From contig SBGU01000056.1 in NCBI GenBank assembly GCA_006226495.1, positions 62,001 through 126,000 of the forward strand: a stretch of DNA of 64,000 nt, written 5' to 3'. Shown piece by piece: positions 29,104 to 36,934 of this stretch (the stretch's first letter is position 1; each line of letters opens with the position of its first letter). Both the position numbers and the translations under genes were made by a program. The notes beneath the pieces are model-generated. The model did no database searches. It saw only the letters and a list, made by a program, of their open reading frames with translations, and was not told the DNA's origin. This DNA is from Alphaproteobacteria bacterium (GTDB lineage: Bacteria > Pseudomonadota > Alphaproteobacteria > Sphingomonadales > Kordiimonadaceae).

Positions 29104-30894
29104 TTATTCAGCCTTGGGCGCGGGTTTGGCTTTGGCGGCCTTCGGGGCCGGTTTTTCAGCCGGGGCCTCGTCCGCCGCCACCACTTCAGCCGGCGACACC
29201 GTGCCCTTGAAAGCTTTCGTGAGGCCATTGAGGTCGCCACCCGACAGGCCGACTTCGGCCATCAGGCTGTCGATCAGCGGCGCCTGCGCGCGGTATTTGA
29301 GCGCGGAGGAGACCACACGGTCGGCCAGGTTGCCTTCACCAACCGAGACACCCTCGCCGCCCGCGGCACCCGTGGCCACGCCATGCAGGCCATCAAGCTG
29401 GATGATCTTGATACCGTCGATGGCTTCCATCGGCTTGGCGCTTTCGCGGATGATGCTTTCGAGGTTTTCGATCAGTTGCAGCTTGACCTTCAGGGCCACC
29501 TGTTCGCTGTTCAACAGGTTCGCGGCCTCGTTCAGGGCCTTGGTACCCGTTGCCTCGACCGCATAGCGGATTTCGGCGGCAGCGGCGCGCAGCTTCTCGG
29601 CTTCGGCCTCGGCTTCGGCGGTGATGCGGGCCTTGTCGGCTTCACCACGGGCGCGTTCGCGCACCGCTTCGGCGGCATCGATGGCAGCGACCTTTTCAGC
29701 CTCGGCCGCGATCTTGATCGCGATGGCTTCGCGTTCGGCTTCCTTGGCGGCTTCGATCAGTTCGATCTGCTTCAGGCGGTTCGCCACCTCGGTATCGCGC
29801 GCGGTGGTAACCCGTTCTTCGGCCTGCACGGCGGTCGCGCGGGCAGCATCGGCCACGGCGGCGGCTTCCGACTGTTCCTTCGACTTCATGCTGATCGCGA
29901 TATCGCGTTCCTGTTCGGCCAGCTCAACCGCCTTGCGGCGTTCGATATCCTGGGTTTCGACAGACCGGTTCTTGGCGATGTCGCGTTCCTTGATCATGCG
30001 TTCTTTTTCGATGCGCTCTTCTTCAACCGCGCGTTCTGCGACGATCTTGGCCTGTTCGGCATCGCGCTGGCGGTCGGCCTGTTCCTTGGCGATTTCAGCC
30101 GCCTGTGCGGCACGGCGCACCTCGACCTCGCGCTGTTGTGCCAGGCGCGCATATTCTTCCTCGCGCTCGATCTCAAGCGTTTCCTTGGCGGCACCCAGGT
30201 TCTTGTTCTTGATCTGGACCGCGGTGTCCTGCTCGATATCGTTGCGGATTTTCTTGCGGCGTTCGATTTCTTCGGTCAGGCGGGTCAGGCCCTCGGCGTC
30301 AAACGCGTTGTTCGGGTTGAAGAATTCCATGCCGGTCTGGTCAAGGCCGGTCAAGGACACGGTTTCAAGCTCGAGACCGTTCTTGAGCAGGTCTTCCGAC
30401 ACCGCCATCTGCACTTTCTGGACAAATTCCACGCGCTTTTCATGCAGTTCTTCCATCGACATTTCTGCCGCCACGGACCGGAGCGCGTCGACAAACTTGC
30501 CCTCCACAAGGTCTTTCAGTTTTTCCGGCTGCATGGTGCGGGTACCCAGGGTCTGGGCCGCGTTGCCGATGGCATCGGCGGTGGGCTGCACACGCACGTA
30601 AAATTCGGCCACCACATCCACGCGCATACGGTCGCGGGTGATCAGTGCCTGTTCGTTGGCGCGGTGAACCGGCAGGCGCAGGGTGTTCATGTTGACCGGG
30701 ATCACTTCATGCAGCACCGGAAATACCAGCGCACCGCCGTTCATGATGACCTTCTGGCCGCCAAAACCCGTGCGCACGAACGAGATTTCCTTGGAGGCGC
30801 GTGTGTAAAGCCGGGCGAAAATAAGCCCGATGATGAGGAGGCCAATAAGGCCGATGCCGGCAAAAAGCCCGATGTTCGTGATGTTTTCTAGCAT
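29104..30894 (-). CDS. Flotillin-like SPFH protein (YqiK/FloT type)
   Basis: 596-residue membrane-scaffold protein. It has one N-terminal transmembrane helix (about 8-29), an SPFH/PHB domain (about 30-200), a very long charged coiled coil rich in Glu, Ala and Arg (about 210-440), a flotillin C-terminal region and a Lys/Ala/Pro tail ending in PAPKAE. Flotillins organise membrane microdomains and work with NfeD/YqiJ partners, encoded here immediately upstream. The start ATG 30894 follows GGAGACACAGA. Confidence 0.92.
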   Translation of the reverse strand: MLENITNIGLFAGIGLIGLLIIGLIFARLYTRASKEISFVRTGFGGQKVIMNGGALVFPVLHEVIPVNMNTLRLPVHRANEQALITRDRMRVDVVAEFYVRVQPTADAIGNAAQTLGTRTMQPEKLKDLVEGKFVDALRSVAAEMSMEELHEKRVEFVQKVQMAVSEDLLKNGLELETVSLTGLDQTGMEFFNPNNAFDAEGLTRLTEEIERRKKIRNDIEQDTAVQIKNKNLGAAKETLEIEREEEYARLAQQREVEVRRAAQAAEIAKEQADRQRDAEQAKIVAERAVEEERIEKERMIKERDIAKNRSVETQDIERRKAVELAEQERDIAISMKSKEQSEAAAVADAARATAVQAEERVTTARDTEVANRLKQIELIEAAKEAEREAIAIKIAAEAEKVAAIDAAEAVRERARGEADKARITAEAEAEAEKLRAAAAEIRYAVEATGTKALNEAANLLNSEQVALKVKLQLIENLESIIRESAKPMEAIDGIKIIQLDGLHGVATGAAGGEGVSVGEGNLADRVVSSALKYRAQAPLIDSLMAEVGLSGGDLNGLTKAFKGTVSPAEVVAADEAPAEKPAPKAAKAKPAPKAE

Positions 30895-30994
30895 TCTGTG
30901 TCTCCGTCAAATCAGGGAGTGCAATGGTTGGTCGCCGGATGCCCGGGGCCAAGGCTGGCCACGGTGCGGGCCCTTCCGGCCGGGCTTCCAAAAC

Positions 30995-31654
30995 CTAGTC
31001 AAGCATGTGTTTGTTATCGTTTGGGATCGCATGGAACACGGACCCGACCTGGCACAGGATCAGCACACTGTCGCCCTGCGCAAAGCTCGCGTCATCGTCG
31101 TCCGGTTCCACCAGCACATAATGGGTCTGGCCATGTTTGTCCTTCAGCTTGGCCTGCGCCGCACCACCGCGCCGGGCCGTGCCCAAGGTGATGGTGGCGG
31201 GCCGGCCAATGAAGCTGTCGCGCGACACGGCCTCGGTTTCATCCTTGGGCATGATCTTCGACAGCACGCCCGCGAACAGGCGCACCCCCGGCAGGGACAG
31301 GAAGAAGGCGATGGCCCCGGCAACAACCGCCGGCAGCATGAACCCAAGCACGCCAAACGACACCTGCTGCAGCACAAAACCTGTGATCGAGAAGCTGGTC
31401 AGGAACGCGACCAGGATCGCGATCACCGGCACTTCCCGGAACCTGAGCCACGACAGGAATTCGCTGAAGGCGCCATGGTCCGCCAGGTCCGGCGCATCGA
31501 CATCAAGGTCGACGTCCGGCAGGAGGTTGTCGAGGAGGCTGGAGAAAGCAAAACCCACCAGCATGCCCAGGCCTTCGATCAGCCCGATCATCAGCATCAA
31601 GGCAAGCGACACCGAAAACGGCAGGTTGGCCGGGTGGGTCAGAAACTGGATCAT
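30995..31654 (-). CDS. YqiJ-like membrane protein (OB-fold, NfeD-related)
   Basis: 219-residue inner-membrane protein with transmembrane segments near 14-40, 75-98 and 103-125, followed by a soluble C-terminal OB-type domain (GRPATITLGTARRGGAAQAKL through LILCQVG). This is the layout of YqiJ, the partner of the flotillin YqiK in the PspA-YqiJ-YqiK arrangement. AAAGGG precedes the ATG by seven bases. The gene lies between pspA and the flotillin gene, all on one strand. Confidence 0.85.
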   Translation of the reverse strand: MIQFLTHPANLPFSVSLALMLMIGLIEGLGMLVGFAFSSLLDNLLPDVDLDVDAPDLADHGAFSEFLSWLRFREVPVIAILVAFLTSFSITGFVLQQVSFGVLGFMLPAVVAGAIAFFLSLPGVRLFAGVLSKIMPKDETEAVSRDSFIGRPATITLGTARRGGAAQAKLKDKHGQTHYVLVEPDDDDASFAQGDSVLILCQVGSVFHAIPNDNKHMLD

Positions 31655-31769
31655 CTGTTGGCCCTTTCTATAAAGGACAAAGCCCTATCTTGTTTATTGG
31701 GTCCGTCCCCACGGACCTTTTTGCCCCACCCCGGTGGGCAGACACCGGGGCGGGACGACGCCCGACGGG

Positions 31770-32441
31770 TCAGGCGCCCTTAGCTTTAATGGCCGCGAGC
31801 CGCTTTTCAACTTCCGATTTGCGCGCCAGGTCTTTCAGTTCGGCCAGTTGCGCCGACGATTTGGCGCTGGTGCCCAGGCTGTCGGCGGCATAACCGGCGG
31901 CGCGGTCAAAGGCTGCGGTCGCCCGGTCGACGGACCGGTTGATCTCGTGGGTCGGCGACGGTTTGCCGGCGGCATCGACCACCGTGTTCTCCGGCAGTTC
32001 CTTCTGCCGTTCCCGCCACAGGCGCAGTTCCTCGCGCATGTCGGAGCGTTTGCCTTGAAGCGCGGTCACATAACCCTCCAACTCACGCTCGCGCTCGGCG
32101 GCGTCGGTGACGGCGGTTTCCAGCACCGGCATCTGGGCTTCAAGGTCCATCTGCCGGCCGATGGCGGCTTCGGCCAGGTCGTCGCGTTTCGCCGTGATGG
32201 CCACTTCGATCTGTTCCGCGAGTTCGGCATGTTTGTCGCTGTTCTGGGCGAGCTGTTTGGCAGCCAGGTGCCGGTCGGCCGTGGCCTTGCCCAGTTCGGC
32301 CCGCACTTCATTGATGGCGGCATCCAGTTCGCGGACAGCCTGTTCCATCACCATTTCGGGTGCGGCATTTTCCACCATGTCCACGGCGGCATTGACACTG
32401 CCGGCGATCAGACGGCTTACGCGGGAGGCAAGATTGGTCAT
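31770..32441 (-). CDS. PspA/IM30 family protein
   Basis: 223-residue almost entirely helical coiled-coil protein matching PspA/Vipp1/IM30, which polymerises on stressed membranes to limit ion leakage. Seen are the N-terminal amphipathic RVSRLIAGSVNAAVDMVE, then MVMEQAVRELDAAINEVRAELGKA. The start codon overlaps the stop of the upstream RHH-like gene (ATGA), so they are translationally coupled. No pspF-type activator or sigma-54 promoter was seen, so its control differs from the enterobacterial system. Confidence 0.92.
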   Translation of the reverse strand: MTNLASRVSRLIAGSVNAAVDMVENAAPEMVMEQAVRELDAAINEVRAELGKATADRHLAAKQLAQNSDKHAELAEQIEVAITAKRDDLAEAAIGRQMDLEAQMPVLETAVTDAAERERELEGYVTALQGKRSDMREELRLWRERQKELPENTVVDAAGKPSPTHEINRSVDRATAAFDRAAGYAADSLGTSAKSSAQLAELKDLARKSEVEKRLAAIKAKGA

Positions 32442-32956
32442 GTTTCGGTACTCCCCTCATCTGGGTTCTTGGCAATAAGCCCGAACAGCTCGGATAGCGG
32501 TTCAAGCGTGGTACGCACGATACTCCCGTCCAGGCATGGCGCTTCACGGGTGACCGCAAGCCGCGCCATCTGGTCGACAAAATCCCGGGTCCGGCGCGCC
32601 GCTGCGGCCTCAAGGGCCGTCAGGCTGTCCACCTCGTCGCCCGGCGGCACATTCACGGCCTCAAGCTCGGCCTGGATGCGCGGCAGCCAGTCCACCAGCA
32701 CGCGCAAAAGCCGCGACTGCCGGCCATGGTCGGCCTCCAAGGCATCAAGGGCCCTGGTGACATGCGACAGGTTGCCCGCCGCCTGTTCGACCACGCCTTC
32801 GAAACTGTCACCCCGTTCGGCGGCCAGGCGGGCGTCGGACACCAACTGGCGCACCTTTTCGCTCATGGTTACCGCGTCGCCGGTTTTCAGCCGGGCGATG
32901 AATTCAGCATCGTCGCGCGGTAATCTCACACTCAGGGGAACAGTTTTCGCACTCAC
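32438..32956 (-). CDS. Ribbon-helix-helix-like protein coupled to pspA
   Basis: 172-residue protein of unassigned family. The first 50 residues (KTVPLSVRLPRDDAEFIARL, then TMSEKVRQLVSDAR) read like a ribbon-helix-helix DNA-binding or dimerisation unit, followed by a helical region. The start is chosen as GTG 32956 because GGAGGG lies seven bases upstream; ATG 32983 lacks such a site. It is the first gene of the operon running into pspA, with a 4-base overlap. If the N-terminus binds DNA, it would be the natural autoregulator of this PspA locus, replacing PspF. Confidence 0.65.
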   Translation of the reverse strand: MSAKTVPLSVRLPRDDAEFIARLKTGDAVTMSEKVRQLVSDARLAAERGDSFEGVVEQAAGNLSHVTRALDALEADHGRQSRLLRVLVDWLPRIQAELEAVNVPPGDEVDSLTALEAAAARRTRDFVDQMARLAVTREAPCLDGSIVRTTLEPLSELFGLIAKNPDEGSTET

Positions 32957-33172
32957 GCCGGGACCCTCCCATGAAACACCCATAACGTGTTCATTCGAAC
33001 CATTGGTTATGATGTATGCATTTGTATACACATATTCAAGAGGCATGAAACCGATTTTCGGACGCGGGGTGTGGCACAGGGTTCTACGCGGCCCCGCAAA
33101 CGCGCCGCCTGCCTGCCTTTCCGGGCCCGAGCTATAAAAAATTTAGGTATCGGGGTCAGGTGGTCTGGGGTT

Positions 33173-33574
33173 CTACTGCCGCTCGTGCGGCGTCAGCACC
33201 ACCGAAAATGGAAGGACTATGTTCAGCCTGGCGTAACGGAACTGCTGCCAATTCAGAACGATAAACAGGATAAAAATATAGGGCACATAAATGCATGCCA
33301 TCAGCAGGAGCCAAGGAAAGGAGAGGCGCGTGCCATTGCGATGCATTCCGATGCCGCTGACAACCATTCCAGGGCTTCGTCCGCCCGTCAGCACAATGGG
33401 CAAAATCAGCACAGTAAGTATGGGCCCAACGCCAATCAGCTTTTCCGTCCATCGTGTAAAACCAGCGCCGTCGTCAAAGACCAACGCCAATACAATCGGC
33501 GCGACGAACAGACAAAAAACCATCAACAGCATGTCGATGAGGACCGCCCTCAGAGCGTTGTGGTTGTCTTGCAT
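33173..33574 (-). CDS. Small multi-helix membrane protein, RDD-like
   Basis: 133-residue protein with about three to four hydrophobic helices and the segment GGRSPGMVVSGIGMHRNGTRLSF, which recalls the loop of RDD-family membrane proteins (GQTLGKRLLGLRV-type). The similarity is weak and the ribosome site is poor. It is divergent from the PepSY-like gene at 33689. Function unknown. Confidence 0.5.
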   Translation of the reverse strand: MQDNHNALRAVLIDMLLMVFCLFVAPIVLALVFDDGAGFTRWTEKLIGVGPILTVLILPIVLTGGRSPGMVVSGIGMHRNGTRLSFPWLLLMACIYVPYIFILFIVLNWQQFRYARLNIVLPFSVVLTPHERQ

Positions 33575-33688
33575 AACCGGGATGTGCCTTCCAGCGGCCA
33601 GCCTTGGCGCTCGCCGATTTTTTCGCTATACTTGCGCCCACGCTACCACACATTCACATCTGCACAACCTCGGGGGAAGGACCTCACC

Positions 33689-34222
33689 ATGCATGCATTC
33701 AAACTGCCCGCACTCGCCGCTGCTTTTTTTGTTATGACACCGGTTACCTATGTACCCGCAACCGCGCTTCAGGAGGTTGGTTCCAGCCTCAACCACAAGG
33801 CCATGGTGCCGATTGCCGAGGTGCCGGTCGAGGTGCTGACCGCCGCCAAGCTGAAACGCCCCGGCATGACCTTCGAAAAGGCGGAGGAGGAGAAAAAGGG
33901 CGGCAACCATTATTTCGATATTGAAGGCAAGGATGCCGACGGCAACGAGATCGAGCTGGACATGGTGCTGACCGACACCGGCTGGCAGGTGGTTGAAATC
34001 CAGCGCGACCTGGCCTGGGACGATGTGCCCGCCGCCGTGCGTGAAACCCTGACTGCCCATGTGCCCGGCGTGCAGCCTGCCCGCATTATCGAAAGCGACC
34101 AGGACAATGGCACCATCATCTATGAATTCTTCACCCGCGACGCCCATGGCAAGGAAGCCAAATATGAAGTGAAGCTAACGGGTGGCGAAACCGAATTCCT
34201 GAAGGACGAATGGCAGCACTGA
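33689..34222 (+). CDS. Exported PepSY-like domain protein
   Basis: 177-residue exported protein. The signal peptide covers about residues 1-26, followed by two repeats of a PepSY/BLIP-like alpha-beta fold: VPVEVLTAAKLKRPGMTFEKAEEEK then HYFDIEGKDADGNEIELDM, and VPAAVRETLTAHVPGVQPARIIE then IIYEFFTRDAHGKEAKYEVK. The ATG 33689 follows GGGGGAAGG. PepSY-like proteins are thought to bind or inhibit periplasmic proteins. No partner protease adjoins it. Confidence 0.72.
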   Translation: MHAFKLPALAAAFFVMTPVTYVPATALQEVGSSLNHKAMVPIAEVPVEVLTAAKLKRPGMTFEKAEEEKKGGNHYFDIEGKDADGNEIELDMVLTDTGWQVVEIQRDLAWDDVPAAVRETLTAHVPGVQPARIIESDQDNGTIIYEFFTRDAHGKEAKYEVKLTGGETEFLKDEWQH

Positions 34223-34280
34223 GGGGGATGGTGTCGCACTTGGCCGCGATGGAGAATAGTCCAACCGGCTAATTGCTGCA

Positions 34281-34787
34281 TTAAGGCATCAGGTCGGATT
34301 GCCGCAGGAAAATATAATAATCCGGCGCACCGATGGGCGGAGATTTTGTGCCGAACCTGTCCATTTGCTCGCGGTTGGTGACAGCCTCTGCACGCCTAAT
34401 GCTCGTGCGATCAAAGTCATTTGCGGCATCGGCCACATAGCCAAAATCAACCACATTGCCAGAATAGCAGCGGGCCGTTCTGCCACTGGCGTCCTCCAGC
34501 CAGAAAAGCAAATAGCCCATGCCGGCCTCTCCAACCTCATAGAGTTTGTTGGCGATTCTGGCTGGCAACCGTTCTGGGCTTTCATGCACATATTGCACGT
34601 CGTTCCAGACAATTTCGCGGTCGGCCCCTACCGCCCAACCCGAGGCACCAAAGCCGCCAACAAGTATGGCGACACGTGCACGTGTGGAGCCATCCTTCAG
34701 GACAATATCGCAAGGATAGATGCGGGTGACGCCATCTGATGAGGGTTGGATTAGCTCAAGCCCCTTGTTTGAAAGTCCATCCTGCAT
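34281..34787 (-). CDS. Hypothetical protein
   Basis: 168-residue soluble protein, not recognised. It reads as a globular alpha+beta protein (RIYPCDIVLKDGSTRARVAILVGG; GMGYLLFWLEDASGRT; VVDFGYVADAANDFDRTSI). GGGAGC lies seven bases before ATG 34787, supporting translation. The segment with conserved-looking Tyr/Asp near the C-terminus could be a ligand site, but this is speculation. It belongs to the block of small unrelated genes between 33 and 37 kb. Confidence 0.6.
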   Translation of the reverse strand: MQDGLSNKGLELIQPSSDGVTRIYPCDIVLKDGSTRARVAILVGGFGASGWAVGADREIVWNDVQYVHESPERLPARIANKLYEVGEAGMGYLLFWLEDASGRTARCYSGNVVDFGYVADAANDFDRTSIRRAEAVTNREQMDRFGTKSPPIGAPDYYIFLRQSDLMP

Positions 34788-34891
34788 GCCAAGCTCCCCA
34801 ATCTATAGTCTGAGATATTGGGAGTGCACGCCGCCCCGGTCAACACTGCATGCAGGGGCCGAACTGCCGAACAGTCACACAGGGCGCAACC

Positions 34892-35194
34892 CTAAGCCAA
34901 GTCCTGCATGAAGGCGCCGCCGTATTCGCGGCGGAAGCCTTTGAGCCAGAGGAGGAATTCGAGCGGCGAGATCCAGCCGCAACTGCGGCTTTTTTCGTCG
35001 ATCGCCAGGCCGACGAAGCCGGTTTTTTCGGCGACCTCGCTGAAAAAATCACGCTGCGGGGCCGACAGGGCCGCATCGGGCACCTGGGCGAAATAGAACC
35101 AGTGGAAATCCTTGAGGAACGTGTCGTAGGTCAGTCGTCCTGCCAGCAAGGCATCGACCAGGGAGATCAGCTTCTGAACACCATAATGCGGCAT
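34892..35194 (-). CDS. Hypothetical protein with colicin-immunity-like pattern
   Basis: 100-residue helical protein. The layout (LISLVDALLAGRLTYDTFLKDFHWFYF, then FFSEVAEKTGFVGL) resembles small helical colicin D/E5-type immunity proteins, but no toxin is encoded nearby. GAGGTG six bases upstream of ATG 35194 fixes the start. It could equally be an orphan cytoplasmic protein of another helical family. Confidence in expression is moderate, in function low. Confidence 0.55.
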   Translation of the reverse strand: MPHYGVQKLISLVDALLAGRLTYDTFLKDFHWFYFAQVPDAALSAPQRDFFSEVAEKTGFVGLAIDEKSRSCGWISPLEFLLWLKGFRREYGGAFMQDLA

Positions 35195-35269
35195 CAATAG
35201 CACCTCGTTTGCCCGAGCATACCACATATTGTGGCCAATGCACCATGGATCGTGCAGATGCGGCGGCCA

Positions 35270-35302
35270 AAAAAAAGCCCCACGACGGATGCGTGGGGCT
35301 TG
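35270..35302 (-). terminator. Intrinsic terminator of the DUF4926 operon
   Basis: On the minus strand a 10-bp stem (AAGCCCCACG at 35276-35285 with CGTGGGGCTT at 35293-35302, 7-base loop) is followed by an unbroken run of T. It ends transcription coming from 36313 and 35815. Confidence 0.85.
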
Positions 35303-35527
35303 AGGAGGCGCCGCCCGGGGGTAAGGGGGAGATGGGCAGCGCCTGGGGTAAGGGCAAAAGGTTGAACCCAGATGGGTTCGGGTCGTGAACTCGGGTACAG
35401 GAACCACCCCGGAAACGGTTGGGGCGGTCAGGAAACGTTGGGGTGAACGGTCGGGCGGGCCGGTTTGTGAGCCTGGGGCGGGGAGGTGCCACAAGCTGCC
35501 TGCACGCGCCCGACCGTTCGGGGGTTC

Positions 35528-35570
35528 GGATTTGGGGGTCCGGGATCTGGGGGCCGGGATCTGGGGGCCG
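35528..35570. repeat. Three tandem 14-15-base G-rich units
   Basis: Units of the form GGATCTGGGGGCCG: one diverged copy (35528-35542), then two exact copies (35543-35556 and 35557-35570). With five or more G-runs on the plus strand, the stretch could fold into a G-quadruplex. It lies just beyond the stop codon of the DUF4926 gene. Confidence 0.7.
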
Positions 35571-35572
35571 GT

Positions 35573-35815
35573 CTAGCGGTCCGACAGGGTTGCCGCCTGG
35601 CGCCAGGATGCCACGACCACAGGTTCGCCGGTCTGGTCGAAGGCGTCCGCATCCAGGTCAAGCATGGTCGATGCCCGCTGGTTGGGGGCCGGAAATTCGA
35701 CCGTGTAGACCCGGCGGTGGGACCGACCGACCGAAACGATCGCGCCGGTGGAACCCCGCAGAAGCCCGTGTTGCGGCAAATCAGCCGACAATTTTACATC
35801 GTGAAACAATTCCAT
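35573..35815 (-). CDS. DUF4926-like protein
   Basis: 80-residue protein with the DUF4926 pattern: LPQHGLLRGSTGAIVSV followed by VYTVEFPAP, a small beta barrel. AGGAGG seven bases before ATG 35815 is a strong ribosome site. It lies 9 bases downstream of the 162-residue gene, so the two are co-transcribed. DUF4926 proteins are often found beside toxin- or immunity-like genes, but their activity is undefined. Confidence 0.7.
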   Translation of the reverse strand: MELFHDVKLSADLPQHGLLRGSTGAIVSVGRSHRRVYTVEFPAPNQRASTMLDLDADAFDQTGEPVVVASWRQAATLSDR

Positions 35816-35824
35816 AGCCGCCTC

Positions 35825-36313
35825 CTAAGCTGCCTTGTAGAAACGCCGGTCCGGCGAATAGCTCAGCACGTCGCGTTCGCCGTGCTTGAACAGCATGAAC
35901 ATGTCATCTTCGGCGTCATAGCCGTAGAAGTTGGGGTCCACATGCAGGTTGTAACCACCGGTGAAACGGAAGATGAAACAATCGTCCGCTTCCGCGAAAT
36001 CAATCGCGGTCAGGCTTTCGCCCTGCAGTCGTTCAAGCACCAGGTTCGCGTGGGCAGTGTCGCTTTCGCGCCGCCACAGAAGGCGTTCGCCGCCACGCTT
36101 CAGGTCCCAGTCGCAGGTGTAGATCCACAGGTGCCACTGCCATTGCGGTTCGCCGGTCACTGCGTCGGGGTCCATCGGCATGCCAAGGTCAAGCGTGATG
36201 AAGCCGCCGAAGCCGCGACGGGCGCGGGTCACCGGCAGCGGCAGAGCCGCCTTGAAGGCTTCAAATCTTTCCAAACCGGTTATCGCCGGGGTGAATTGGA
36301 AAATCGCGGTCAT
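35825..36313 (-). CDS. Hypothetical protein, operon partner of DUF4926
   Basis: 162-residue protein, not recognised. Its C-terminal half (SLTAIDFAEADDCFIFRFTGGYNLHVDPNFYG, then DMFMLFKHGERDVLSYSPD) reads as a beta-sheet protein in which an acidic patch follows a Phe-rich strand, similar in style to immunity-protein folds. AAAAGG lies eight bases before ATG 36313. The gene is first in a two-gene operon closed by the strong terminator at 35270-35302. Confidence 0.6.
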   Translation of the reverse strand: MTAIFQFTPAITGLERFEAFKAALPLPVTRARRGFGGFITLDLGMPMDPDAVTGEPQWQWHLWIYTCDWDLKRGGERLLWRRESDTAHANLVLERLQGESLTAIDFAEADDCFIFRFTGGYNLHVDPNFYGYDAEDDMFMLFKHGERDVLSYSPDRRFYKAA

Positions 36314-36595
36314 GGTCTTTTCCTTTTACGCTTTTCTTGGGGGTCTCGCACCCCCTGTTGGCTGTCGCCGTCTGTTTAGCCGTTCACATTTACCGTTTTG
36401 TTTCGGACTTCCGACCCGTTGATGACGATTTTGCGCCCACTTTGTGGCTGGCATCCTCATCAACGGGTGTCGGTCCGGTTCCTCGCTTCATCACTCGGGT
36501 CATGCACTCGAAACTCGGTACCCGCACGTCATACTCGTCACTCGAAACTCTTACTCGGCACTCTCACTCGTCACTTGCCGGGCCCGAAGGCCCTT
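36314..36595. other. Intergenic region with a heptad ACTCG repeat
   Basis: Contains no gene. Its right part (about 36493-36577) carries ten copies of ACTC, mostly ACTCG, spaced 6, 7, 13 or 20 bases apart. Confidence 0.6.
36493..36577. repeat. Phased ACTCG short repeat
   Basis: ACTC starts at 36493, 36506, 36513, 36533, 36540, 36547, 36553, 36560, 36566 and 36573. The spacing is essentially multiples of 6-7 bases, so this is a decayed heptamer microsatellite or a cluster of protein-binding half-sites. Confidence 0.65.
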
Positions 36596-36636
36596 AAAAC
36601 GAAAAACCCCTCCGGAGCTTTTGCCCAGGAGGGGTT
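36596..36636 (-). terminator. Intrinsic terminator of the 32-codon transcript
   Basis: AACCCCTCC at 36605-36613 pairs with GGAGGGGTT at 36628-36636 (9 bp, 14-base loop); on the minus strand it is followed by TTTTTCGTTTT. It lies 35 bases beyond the stop of the small open frame. Confidence 0.8.
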
Positions 36637-36670
36637 GGAACTTTCGTTTCCTGTTTCGGACTGGTTCGCT

Positions 36671-36769
36671 TTACAGTCCTTCCTCCCCCTGGGCCATGCG
36701 AGTGCGAAGTACGCAAATAAACATTTGCGCGCCCTTCACCGCTTTCGAAATGGTCCAAAGATGAGTCAT
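36671..36769 (-). CDS. Candidate 32-residue small protein
   Basis: Short open frame (starts MTHLWTISKAVKG, ends MAQGEEGL) with all parts of an expressed unit. There is a TTGACA-17-TAAAAA promoter at 36820-36848, AAGGA nine bases before ATG 36769, a TAA stop and a strong intrinsic terminator directly after. The central ten residues are hydrophobic with one Cys, but too short and too basic for a secure membrane helix. I recognise no homologue. The transcript of about 215 nt could instead be a non-coding RNA. Confidence 0.5.
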   Translation of the reverse strand: MTHLWTISKAVKGAQMFICVLRTRMAQGEEGL

Positions 36770-36819
36770 GTTCCAAAATCCTTACCGCGAATCCCAATTC
36801 GGATTCGTCTGTTGGAGGT

Positions 36820-36848
36820 TTTTTATTGCCGAGCCGCGCAATTGTCAA
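36820..36848 (-). promoter_or_regulatory. Sigma-70-type promoter of the small transcript
   Basis: On the minus strand TTGACA (36848-36843), a 17-base spacer and TAAAAA (36825-36820). The -35 is a perfect consensus match and the -10 matches four of six positions. Confidence 0.65.
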
Positions 36849-36934
36849 CAAGGGAAATAATGCTGTCCTAAAATTTTATTGCGCGGATGCGCAAGAAAAG
36901 CTTACGCGCGGTGTGGCGACCGGTAAAAACACCT

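Larger units (their letters stand above)
35195..35572. other. G-rich intergenic region
   Basis: About 380 bases containing the terminator at 35270-35302, many runs of four or five G on the plus strand, and three near-identical 14-15-base units at 35528-35570. Open frames here are compositional artefacts. No gene is supported. Confidence 0.6.

Noticed and set aside
29050-30891. 613-codon plus-strand frame opposite the flotillin gene
   Set aside because: Phe/Leu/Gly-rich mirror of the Glu/Ala-rich coiled coil; no motif or start signal.
32957-33060. Sigma-54 promoter for the PspA operon
   Set aside because: No TGGCAC-N5-TTGC element could be found; only weak sigma-70-like or TTGAAT-type matches are present.
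36493-36577. CRISPR array
   Set aside because: Repeats are 5-7 bases with no spacer architecture and no cas gene in the window.
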